DNA of 64,000 nucleotides from the NCBI GenBank assembly GCA_905339255.1, contig CAJPFO010000107.1, positions 1 to 64,000 of the forward strand. Direction: 5' to 3'. Positions within the stretch are counted from its first letter, which is position 1. Each line of letters begins with the position of its first letter. Below are positions 55,318 through 62,644 of the stretch, one piece after another. A program made the position numbers and the translations under genes. The notes below the pieces were generated by a model. It was not told the origin of the DNA. It worked only from the letters and a program-made list of their open reading frames with translations, and ran no database searches. The DNA is from Myxococcaceae bacterium. GTDB taxonomy: Bacteria > Myxococcota_A > UBA9160.

Positions 55318-57597
55318 ATGAGCGGGGAAGAAGCCGAACCGGCCCCGGGGACGAGGGCGAGGGTCCGCTTTCTCGACGGCGTCGAGCGCGACGGTTGGAT
55401 CCGCGGCTTCTCGCCGACGAACGAGACGATCGATCTGACCGAGGCCCCCGGCCTTCCCCCGACGCCCTTCGACGTCGCAACGATCGCGTTCGTGGCCTTC
55501 GAGCCCGAGGACATCGCCGGAGCGCCCTCCGAAGCGGACGCCAGTCCGGCGGTGCGGGTGCATCTTCCGGGCGGGGCGAGCCTCGCCGTTGCGCCGCTCG
55601 AGGCGACCGGATCGCCGAACGGCTTCTGGGGTCGCCCCCTCACGATCTCGGGATTTCTCCGGGTCTACGTTTTCGGACATGCGGTGCACCTGCTCGAGGT
55701 GGACGAGTCGATCGGGGTGCTGCTGCTCCGAGAGGGGGTCGTGGCCCCCGAAGCGCTCGAGCGGGGCCTCGAGCGCCAGGCCGAGCTGCGGCGGCGCCGG
55801 ATCGGAGAGATCCTCCTCGAGCGAAAGGGCCTCGCGCCCGAAGCGCTCGATGCGAGCCTCGATGCTGCGCGTCGCCGTCGCCTCCGGATCGGCGACGTCC
55901 TGGTCGAGGCGGGCCTCGTTCGCGCGGAGGACATCGAGACCGCCCTCGCCGAGCAGCGCAAGCGTCGAGGCAAGCGCATCGGAGAAATCCTGGTCGAGAT
56001 GGGCGCCGTGACCGAACCGGCGCTCGCGACGACCCTCGCCGCCAAGTTCAATCTTCCGTTCGTCGACCTCGACGCGTGCCTGATCGATCCCGACGCGGTT
56101 CGGTCCGTCCCGCGGGCGGTGATCGAGAAGCACCAGATCCTGCCGATCGAGATCGAGGACGACCACGTGACCGTGGCGATCGCCGACCCACTCGACATGG
56201 AGCCGATCGATCTGCTCCGCTTCCAACGGCGCGGCCGGGTTCGCGAGGTGATCGCGACTCCGAGCCAGATCCGGCGCTACGTCGCGGGGCTGCTTTCGGA
56301 GGGAGAGTCGGGCGAAGCGGCTGGCGAGGTATCCACGCTTCTCCAGAACCTCGGCTCCGCGCTTCCGGAGGACGCATCGGAGCGCCACGACGACGCCGCA
56401 CTCGAGGTTCGAGAGTCCGACAACGCGATCATCCAGCTCGCCAACCAGATGATCCTCGAGGCGCTCCAGCGCGGCGCGTCGGATCTCCACATCGAACCCA
56501 ATGGAGCCCGCGACGGCGTCCGGATCCGGCTGCGGATCGACGGAGAGTGCGTTCAACTCCCCGACGTTCCCGCGAGCCATCGGGCGGCGCTCGTCTCGCG
56601 GATCAAGATCATGGCGAACCTCGACATCTCCGAGCGGCGGAAGCCGCAGGACGGAAAGATCCGGCTGCGGCTCAAGGATCGACCGGTCGAGCTTCGTGTG
56701 GCGACGGTGCCGACGGTGGGGGGCGAGGATGTCGTGATGCGCGTCCTCTCGGCGTCGAGGCCGATCCCTCTCGATGCGCTCGGCCTCGCCGATCGAAACC
56801 GCAGCGAGCTCGATCGGTTGGTGAGGCGGCCTTACGGCCTCATCCTCTGCGTCGGACCGACGGGGTCGGGCAAGACGACATCGTTGCATTCGCTCCTCGG
56901 GCACATCAACGGGCCTTCGCGAAAGATCTGGACGGCGGAGGATCCCGTCGAGATCACGCAGGCCGGGCTTCGCCAGGTCCAGGTGCAGCCGAGGATCGGA
57001 TTCGGCTTCGGAGAGGCGCTTCGCGCCTTCCTGCGAGCGGATCCGGACGTCATCATGGTGGGAGAGATGCGTGATCGCGAGACCGCGACGATGGCCGTCG
57101 AAGCGTCGCTCACCGGACACCTCGTGCTCTCGACGCTCCACACCAACAGCGCGGCCGAGACCGTGGTCCGTCTGATCGACATGGGTCTCGATCCATTCAG
57201 CTTCGGCGATGCGCTCCTCGGGGTTCTCGCGCAACGACTCGCGAGACGGCTTTGCGAGAGTTGTCGATCGCTCGAACCCGCGGACGAGCCGTCGCGCCAG
57301 GCCTTGCGCGATGCCCTCGGATCCGATCCCGCAGCGGAGCGCGTGGGGCGTCTGCTCTGGAAGGCCAACGGATGCAGCGCGTGTCGCGGCAGCGGATACC
57401 GCGGCCGGGTGGCGCTCCACGAACTCCTGGTCGTCGACGACGAGCTGCGGACGGCCACGCACGCCCGCGCCGATGCGGATCGGCTTCACGAGCTCGCCAC
57501 GGCGGGCGGGATGACGACGCTGCTGCAGGACGGCGCCCGCAAGTGCCTCGAGGGGGCCACGGACCTCGCGCACGTCCTCGCCGTCTGCTCGCGCTGA
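55318..57597 (+). CDS. PilB/GspE-type assembly ATPase with extended N-terminus
   Basis: 759 residues. Residues 10-140 are an extra beta-type region (RVRFLDGVERDGWIRGFSPT through TPFDVATIAFVAFEPED) that resembles the DUF6982-like domain found in some pilus and PilZ proteins. Two MshEN/GspE N-terminal segments follow (about 140-235 and 235-330). The motor has a Walker A GPTGSGKTT (Lys519), Asp/His boxes (DPDVIMVGEMRDRET, TGHLVLSTLHTNSAAE) and a zinc-binding tetracysteine (CESC and CSAC). It powers pilus or type II secretion fibre assembly. Only a pilin and two unusual proteins follow; no PilC platform is nearby. ATG at 55318. Confidence 0.9.
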   Translation: MSGEEAEPAPGTRARVRFLDGVERDGWIRGFSPTNETIDLTEAPGLPPTPFDVATIAFVAFEPEDIAGAPSEADASPAVRVHLPGGASLAVAPLEATGSPNGFWGRPLTISGFLRVYVFGHAVHLLEVDESIGVLLLREGVVAPEALERGLERQAELRRRRIGEILLERKGLAPEALDASLDAARRRRLRIGDVLVEAGLVRAEDIETALAEQRKRRGKRIGEILVEMGAVTEPALATTLAAKFNLPFVDLDACLIDPDAVRSVPRAVIEKHQILPIEIEDDHVTVAIADPLDMEPIDLLRFQRRGRVREVIATPSQIRRYVAGLLSEGESGEAAGEVSTLLQNLGSALPEDASERHDDAALEVRESDNAIIQLANQMILEALQRGASDLHIEPNGARDGVRIRLRIDGECVQLPDVPASHRAALVSRIKIMANLDISERRKPQDGKIRLRLKDRPVELRVATVPTVGGEDVVMRVLSASRPIPLDALGLADRNRSELDRLVRRPYGLILCVGPTGSGKTTSLHSLLGHINGPSRKIWTAEDPVEITQAGLRQVQVQPRIGFGFGEALRAFLRADPDVIMVGEMRDRETATMAVEASLTGHLVLSTLHTNSAAETVVRLIDMGLDPFSFGDALLGVLAQRLARRLCESCRSLEPADEPSRQALRDALGSDPAAERVGRLLWKANGCSACRGSGYRGRVALHELLVVDDELRTATHARADADRLHELATAGGMTTLLQDGARKCLEGATDLAHVLAVCSR

Positions 57598-57657
57598 TTC
57601 AAGGCTCGTCGCCGGAGGGCCGATGAGCGAGCGGGCCCTCTTGGGCCGGAGGGAGCG

Positions 57658-58092
57658 ATGCGTGCACGAACCACCTCGCGCAGGCTTCGGCGACACGGCG
57701 GCTTCTCGATCATCGAACTCTTCGTCGCGCTCTCGATCGTCGCGATCCTCGCCGCGGCGGGGCTCGCGATGTTCCGGTCGCAGTCGCTCAAGGCTCGGCG
57801 CGCCGAGGCCGTGATGGGCCTCAAGGCGATCCATCGGGCGCAGCGATCCTACTTCGCACAGAACAACGGCTTCGGAGACACCTTCGACGAGCTCGGGCTT
57901 TCGCTCGACGGAGCGACCCGGGTCGACGCGCAGACGCTTCGAGGCGAGACGTACACCTTCACGATGCGGGCGCTTCCGCTCGGCGGAAATGCCCGCGGCA
58001 ACTTCCAGGCGATCGCGACCGGCGACCTCGATCCCGGAGACGGCGTGCTCGACGTGCTGATGATCGAAAACGGCTTGACGGTTTCGCCGTAG
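57658..58092 (+). CDS. Type IV pilin-like protein
   Basis: 144 residues. The leader MRARTTSRRLRRHGG ends in the prepilin peptidase site Gly15|Phe16, followed by FSIIELFVALSIVAILAA with the conserved Glu5 of the mature form and a hydrophobic alpha-1 helix. The globular part (about 70-144) has no cysteine pair, unlike many major pilins, and includes a SYFAQNNGFGDTFDELG stretch of the kind seen in type IV pilins. ATG at 57658 follows GGAGGGAGCG. It lies 60 bases after the ATPase gene. Confidence 0.9.
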   Translation: MRARTTSRRLRRHGGFSIIELFVALSIVAILAAAGLAMFRSQSLKARRAEAVMGLKAIHRAQRSYFAQNNGFGDTFDELGLSLDGATRVDAQTLRGETYTFTMRALPLGGNARGNFQAIATGDLDPGDGVLDVLMIENGLTVSP

Positions 58093-58118
58093 GGCGATCC
58101 CCTGGAGAAGGAGAGCAG

Positions 58119-58706
58119 ATGAGTCGGATCGAATCGCGGTCTGGGAGGCTCCTGGTCGCGGCGTTCACGCTCGCCGGCCTCGCCGCACCCGCCATGGCCG
58201 ACGAGAAGGTCGACGCGGACCAGATCGTGATCCTTTCGGACGACATCTCGAACACGATGCGAAGCGTCGACCGCTCGGGAGCCGACTCCGGTTCCGGAAG
58301 TGGTGCGGACTCGGGCTCCGGTAGCGGCGCGCCGTCCGGCGCGGGCGGCCCGGGAGCGGGAGCGGGATCCGGAAGCTCGAACGACGACGCGGCAGCGGCA
58401 GCAGCCGCCGCCGCGAAGGCTGCGGAAGCGGCAAAGGCTGCAGAGGCAGCGAAGGCTGCGGACGCGAAGAAGGCGGCCGAGGCGGCGAAGAAGGCCGAAG
58501 CCGCCAAGGCGGCGGAGGCCAAGAAGGCGGCCGCTGCCGCGAAGAAGGCGGAGGCCGCGAAGGCTGCGCAAGCGAAGAAGGCGGCCGAGGCGGCGAAGAA
58601 GGCCGCGGCCGCGAAGGCCGCCGCAGCGAGTGCGGCTTCGAAAGGCGCGAGCTCGCAGCCCCCGGCTTCGCCGGCGGCCGCGTCGAGCAGCGCGAAGGGC
58701 CGTTGA
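58119..58706 (+). CDS. Secreted Ala/Lys-repeat protein
   Basis: 195 residues. A signal peptide ends at APAMA; a short conserved-looking part (DEKVDADQIVILSDDISNTM) follows. Next comes a Gly/Ser-rich linker with a duplicated GADSGSGSG unit (about residues 54-90) and a long Ala-Lys-Glu repeat (about 92-180) built from AKAAEA and KKAAEAAKKAE units. The repeat would form a long straight helix like that of TolA or histone H1-like proteins. No globular domain is present. It lies 26 bases after the pilin and 22 bases before the next gene. Its role is unknown; a periplasmic spacer or wall-binding filament is conceivable. Confidence 0.8.
   Translation: MSRIESRSGRLLVAAFTLAGLAAPAMADEKVDADQIVILSDDISNTMRSVDRSGADSGSGSGADSGSGSGAPSGAGGPGAGAGSGSSNDDAAAAAAAAAKAAEAAKAAEAAKAADAKKAAEAAKKAEAAKAAEAKKAAAAAKKAEAAKAAQAKKAAEAAKKAAAAKAAAASAASKGASSQPPASPAAASSSAKGR
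58275..58650 (+). repeat. GADSGSGSG duplication and Ala/Lys tandem repeat DNA
   Basis: The Gly/Ser block is an imperfect direct repeat (GCCGACTCCGG and GCGGACTCGGG units). It is followed by about 260 bases built from GCGAAGAAGGCGGCCGAGGC-like units, all in frame with the secreted Ala/Lys protein. Confidence 0.75.
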
Positions 58707-58728
58707 GCATCGACGGAGAGGTCGGTTC

Positions 58729-60075
58729 GTGACGCAAGCCCGGGAGGTCGGGACACGGAGTATCGCGACGGCGGATGCCGAAGAGCGCCTGCGCCGGCTC
58801 GAGGCCCTCTCGCGTCTGCTCGCGAACGCGAAGCCATCGGGCGCTCCCGGATCTCTCGCCGAGAAGCTCGCGGGCCTCCGTCGCGCTCTCGAGAGCCTCG
58901 CCTCGCGCCGCCGCGCACTCGAGGCCCGACTCTTCGACGCTGCGACGGCCGCGTCGGAGCGAGCGGCCATCGAAAGCGAGCTCGAACGCGTCGACGCCGC
59001 CCTCGCGATGCACGCCGGAACGCTCCGGTCGGCGTTCGACGACGTTCCGCTCGCAGGACTTCGCCAGACGATCAGCGCCCGCGGAAGCGATGGGCGTGAC
59101 GAGGCGGCCGTATTGCTCGATCTCCTCCTCGAAGACGAGGACTTCCTCGCCCGACGCATGGAGCTCTTCGATCTCCTCGTGACGCTGCTCTCGACGGAGG
59201 AGACCTCGAACCGCAGACGGATCGCTCGGGACCCCGTCTCGCTCACGCCCCGCCTCGCGGCCTCGTGCGAGAGGGCCGCCCGCACCGGGGCCGAGGACTC
59301 CGCGTCGATCGAGCAGGAGTTCTTGCGGGCGGCCGAGCGCTGCGAGTCCGGCGAGATCGCCGACCTCGTCTCCGAGATGCGCGCTCGCAAGGCGACGCTC
59401 GGCGCCGTGCTGCTCGTGCCCGACGTGTTGCGCGCGGCCGTCTTCTACAACGCGAGCGTCTGGAGCGTTCTCCGCTCGCACCTCGGCCACGAACGTGCGG
59501 CTCCGTCCGCCATGGCGACCGCGGTCGGCTCGTCTCGCGTCGAAGCGCCGGAGGTATCGGAGGTCGAGCCGATCTGCGAGCAACCCGAAGCGAACCCCGA
59601 GGCCGGCTCGACCGAGGCGCCCGTCGAAGAGCCGCCTCCCGAATCGGCGGTGCACTGGGCCGTCGAAGGTCTACCAGAAGCGGTGCGGTCGCCGGCCGCC
59701 GAACGCGCTCCTCGAGGGTCCGGTCGGCGCATCGTCGCGGGAATCTGCGCAGCCGTCGGCGTCGCTGCGGTGGTCGCCTGGTTCGCTCTCGACGCGCCCC
59801 CGCACGCCGCATGGCCGCTCTCCGCTGGCGAACTCCGGGAGGTCTCGCCGATCCTTCGCACGGGGTATCGAGATCGATCGCAGCGGGGACGCGTGTTCAT
59901 CGGAACGGTCGGGCCGGAATGGGAGCGCCTTCCCGGCCCGCAACGCCGTGAGAGCGTCGATCGCCTCGTCGGGCGGCTCTCGCGATCGGGGATCCGGGAG
60001 GTGCTGCTCTACGACCCGAAGCAGCGGCTCGTCGTGCACCACGCCGAGGGGCTCCCGCGGCGACTCGTTCTCTAG
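58729..60075 (+). CDS. Coiled-coil membrane protein of the pilus-like operon, unknown function
   Basis: 448 residues. Residues 15-110 are strongly helical and heptad-like (AEERLRRLEALSRLLAN, LESLASRRRALEARLFDA). A helical bundle runs to about 265, then a Pro/Glu linker (about 275-330), one membrane span (about 342-360, IVAGICAAVGVAAVVAWFAL), and a periplasmic domain of about 85 residues with GRVFIGTVGPEWERLPGP and GIREVLLYDPKQRLVV. There is no signal peptide, so the coiled coil is cytoplasmic and could contact the ATPase encoded upstream. GTG at 58729 follows GGAGAGGTCG. Its stop overlaps the convergent gene by four bases. Confidence 0.8.
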   Translation: MTQAREVGTRSIATADAEERLRRLEALSRLLANAKPSGAPGSLAEKLAGLRRALESLASRRRALEARLFDAATAASERAAIESELERVDAALAMHAGTLRSAFDDVPLAGLRQTISARGSDGRDEAAVLLDLLLEDEDFLARRMELFDLLVTLLSTEETSNRRRIARDPVSLTPRLAASCERAARTGAEDSASIEQEFLRAAERCESGEIADLVSEMRARKATLGAVLLVPDVLRAAVFYNASVWSVLRSHLGHERAAPSAMATAVGSSRVEAPEVSEVEPICEQPEANPEAGSTEAPVEEPPPESAVHWAVEGLPEAVRSPAAERAPRGSGRRIVAGICAAVGVAAVVAWFALDAPPHAAWPLSAGELREVSPILRTGYRDRSQRGRVFIGTVGPEWERLPGPQRRESVDRLVGRLSRSGIREVLLYDPKQRLVVHHAEGLPRRLVL

Positions 60076-60887
60076 GGTTCCGGGTCGAGCGCTCGCGGCG
60101 CGATTCCGGTCCGCACGATCAGGACCGCCGGGCTCTTCGAGCCGAGCGGCATGCGATGCGCGACGTACGAATCCCGCGATCCCGGGTTGAACCAGAACGA
60201 GAAGCGCGGTAGAAAGGGCCTCGCGATCGCTTCGAGCACGGGGTTCAGGTCGAGCTCGTAACGAACCTCGACCAGCGCGGGAGCCCCTTCTCGCGCCGGA
60301 AGCTCGCGAGCCACGGTGGCCCTGGCATCGACGAAGCGCGGACCGAGCGCGCAGAGGAGAAACTGGAACTCGATCTTCTCGGTCTCGCCCTTCGCGAGCG
60401 GGAGGAAGAGGAGGTTCAGCGGGACGTGCGCGACGCGGTCGGGCTGCGGAACCTCGAGCTCGTCGGGGGGCTCGCTGCGGCCGTCTTCGTGCGAGCAGAA
60501 AGCCCGCTTCTTCTCGTGATCGATGAACATGATCCCGAGCGAGCGGCCCTGCTTGTCGTAGGAGTGCGACATCTGCCAGAGCGGAGCGAGCGCCTTGCCT
60601 CCGTCGACGGGGGCGAGCTCGGTCGAGAGCACCATCGCCTCGCCGTGGTCGATCCCTCCCGATGCGAGCAGGTAGGTATTTCCGTTCGGAAGCTTCATCG
60701 AGTCGATGCGTGCTTCGCCGAGACGCTTGCCGGTGTCGTCGTAGGTCGCAGACGGGATCGTCCCCATCACCGCCGGAAGCGGGAGCCGCAGGCTCGACTC
60801 CGCCGCCGCGGGAAGATCGGGACGAGCGAGCGCGAGAAGGAGCGCGACGCCGAGCCAGTGCGCCGGGTTTCGTCGGGGAAGGGACAT
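60072..60887 (-). CDS. Exported protein of unknown function
   Basis: 271 residues with a signal peptide (HWLGVALLLALARPDLPAAAE). The mature part has a beta-rich sequence with repeated strand-like blocks (MGTIPSATYDDTGKRLGEA, KQGRSLGIMFIDHEKKRAFC) and two cysteines (FC near 124 and LLC near 178). No family is recognised. ATG at 60887 follows TGGTAGCG-poor sequence, but the signal peptide fixes the start well. It is divergent from the LysE-type gene and convergent with the pilus-operon coiled-coil gene. Confidence 0.7.
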   Translation of the reverse strand: MSLPRRNPAHWLGVALLLALARPDLPAAAESSLRLPLPAVMGTIPSATYDDTGKRLGEARIDSMKLPNGNTYLLASGGIDHGEAMVLSTELAPVDGGKALAPLWQMSHSYDKQGRSLGIMFIDHEKKRAFCSHEDGRSEPPDELEVPQPDRVAHVPLNLLFLPLAKGETEKIEFQFLLCALGPRFVDARATVARELPAREGAPALVEVRYELDLNPVLEAIARPFLPRFSFWFNPGSRDSYVAHRMPLGSKSPAVLIVRTGIAPRALDPEP

Positions 60888-60947
60888 GGAAACGTCATGG
60901 TAGCGAGCGGTTCGCGGGGGGTAAGTTTCCGTCGCCACGAAGGACTC

Positions 60948-61922
60948 GTGACCGAGGGGGGCACGATCGGCGAGCTCGCAGAGTTCTGGCGCGGTGTCCT
61001 GACGGGCGTCGCCCTCTCGGCGCCCGTCGGCCCGGTGAACCTGCTCACGTTGCGCAGGACGCTCGCGCACGGGGGCAGCTCGGGGGTCGCGACGGGTCTC
61101 GGCGCAGCCGTCGCCGATGCCTGCTACGGCGCCATTGCGGCCTTCGGCCTCACGCTCGTGTCGAGCTTCTTGGTTTCCCACCAGGCGTGGCTTCGCATCG
61201 CCGGGGGTTCGTTCCTGGTGTGGATGGGGCTCCGCGCGCTTCGGATTCGAACCCTTCCCGAGCTCGCGAGCGACGAGCGTCCACCGCTGCTCCATGCGGC
61301 CGGGTCGAGCTTCTTGCTCACGCTCTCGAATCCCATGACGATTCTCGCCTTCGTCGCCGTCTTCGGAGCCGTGGGCGCGATCGATCGGCGAGCGGCATGC
61401 TCGAGCGCGCTGCTGCTCGTTGCGGGGGTGTTCGTCGGCGCGATGGGGTGGTGGCTCGCACTCACCGCGATCGTCTCGGGCCTGCGACGCCGGACGAGCC
61501 CTCGCAGCGTCGAACGATTGAATCGCGCGAGTGCCCTCCTGCTCGTCGTCTTCGGGATCGTTCTCGCAGTGAGTGCGCTCGGGGGCCACGTGAGTCGTGG
61601 CGCGGAGCCGCCGCAGGCGCACCCGGCGGGCTCAGGCGGGTCGAGGAGCCTCGTCGAGGGGATCGGTCCGGATCTCGGCAAGCACCCCGAAATGGTCGCT
61701 CGGCCAGACGCCATCGATCTCGTCGTCGCAGACCACACGGCAGCGCTCGATGCGACCGATCCCGCTCGGCTGCGGATAGCCCGCGAGCACGTAATCGATC
61801 CGCCGGTCGGGCTCGATCGCCGCTCGCGCGTAGGGGTTCCGGTTCGACCAGGTGAAGCCCGGGCCTCCGTCGCCGGCGAGTCGCCACGCGTCGTAGAAGA
61901 GCGTGCTCCTTCCCTCGAGTGA
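60948..61922 (+). CDS. LysE/RhtB-family exporter with an anomalous C-terminal extension
   Basis: The first roughly 215 residues are a complete LysE-type amino-acid exporter: FWRGVLTGVALSAPVGPVNL, ADACYGAIAAFGLTLVSSFL, GGSFLVWMGLRALR, FLLTLSNPMTILAFVAVFGA and a last helix ending VFGIVLAVSALGG. The frame then continues 110 residues with no hydrophobicity, overlapping the minus-strand EEP gene for 291 bases. A TGA lies at 61591-61593 in the next frame, directly after the natural end and just beyond a GGGGG run (61581-61585). A one-base indel there would restore normal length. GTG at 60948 follows GAAGGA; ATG at 60897 is an alternative. Confidence 0.75.
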   Translation: MTEGGTIGELAEFWRGVLTGVALSAPVGPVNLLTLRRTLAHGGSSGVATGLGAAVADACYGAIAAFGLTLVSSFLVSHQAWLRIAGGSFLVWMGLRALRIRTLPELASDERPPLLHAAGSSFLLTLSNPMTILAFVAVFGAVGAIDRRAACSSALLLVAGVFVGAMGWWLALTAIVSGLRRRTSPRSVERLNRASALLLVVFGIVLAVSALGGHVSRGAEPPQAHPAGSGGSRSLVEGIGPDLGKHPEMVARPDAIDLVVADHTAALDATDPARLRIAREHVIDPPVGLDRRSRVGVPVRPGEARASVAGESPRVVEERAPSLE

Positions 61923-62459
61923 TTGGAGCCCGGTGAGAAAGCGGATCTCCGCCGAGTCGGGCTCCGCGTTCAGATCGCCCGCGATGATCGGCGGCAGCTC
62001 GAGCCCGGGGCGCCTCGCACGCGCGAACTCGGCGAGTGCCAGCACCTGCCGCTCGCGAACGAAGCCGTGATGGAGCTTCCAGTTGAGATGGGTGCAGGTG
62101 AGGCCGAGCGGGCCGTGCGGCGTCGCGATCGTGACCGCGAGCGCGACCCGCCGCTCGCCATCTCCGGAACCGGGAAGCACGCAGACATCGCGATCGCGGA
62201 TCGGAAACCTCGAGGCCACTGCATTCCCGAAGCCGATCGACGAGTCGCGCCAGAAGGGCGTTGCGGCCGCAAAATCGAGTTGGAACCCCGAGCCGCCGAA
62301 GAGCTCGACGAGCTGATCGCACGAAGCTCCTCGAAGCACCTCCTGCAAGGCCACGACGTCCGGGTCGAGGCGCGTGATCCACTCGCGGACGCGCTCGCGG
62401 CGGCGCGGCCACGGGCCCTCGTCGTGCCAGAGGTTCAACGTGAGGATGCGGAGCGTCAC
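61632..62459 (-). CDS. Endonuclease/exonuclease/phosphatase family protein
   Basis: 275 residues with the full metal-dependent EEP core: LRILTLNLWHDEGPW, VVALQEVLRG (metal Glu), GFGNAVASRFPI, CTHLNWKLHHGF, PIIAGDLNAEPDSAEI (Asp and Asn), RRIDYVLAG and WPSDHFGVLAEI (terminal His). No signal peptide is present with GTG at 62459, chosen because GAGGTGCTGC precedes it. Members include DNases, phosphodiesterases and sphingomyelinases; the substrate is not decided by sequence. Its 3' end overlaps the extended LysE frame. Confidence 0.85.
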   Translation of the reverse strand: MTLRILTLNLWHDEGPWPRRRERVREWITRLDPDVVALQEVLRGASCDQLVELFGGSGFQLDFAAATPFWRDSSIGFGNAVASRFPIRDRDVCVLPGSGDGERRVALAVTIATPHGPLGLTCTHLNWKLHHGFVRERQVLALAEFARARRPGLELPPIIAGDLNAEPDSAEIRFLTGLQSLEGRSTLFYDAWRLAGDGGPGFTWSNRNPYARAAIEPDRRIDYVLAGYPQPSGIGRIERCRVVCDDEIDGVWPSDHFGVLAEIRTDPLDEAPRPA

Positions 62460-62644
62460 GCAGCACCTCGAGATCTCGGTCACGAATCGATGGCCGCCGT
62501 CCCTCCCGGGCGCAGGCCTGCGTGCTCGAAACGCGATGCAGCATAGCGGCGACCCTCGTTCCTGCGGGCGCCCGGCGGGGGCTCGCACGCGTGGACAATC
62601 GGGAGAGCCGCGGTCACGCTGCCGCCACGAGGAGGGCGTTCGGA

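Noticed and set aside
58165-59655. Minus-strand frame (496 codons) opposite the Ala/Lys-repeat and coiled-coil genes
   Set aside because: Its composition is explained by antisense reading of repeats; the plus-strand genes have signal peptide, spacing and ribosome sites.
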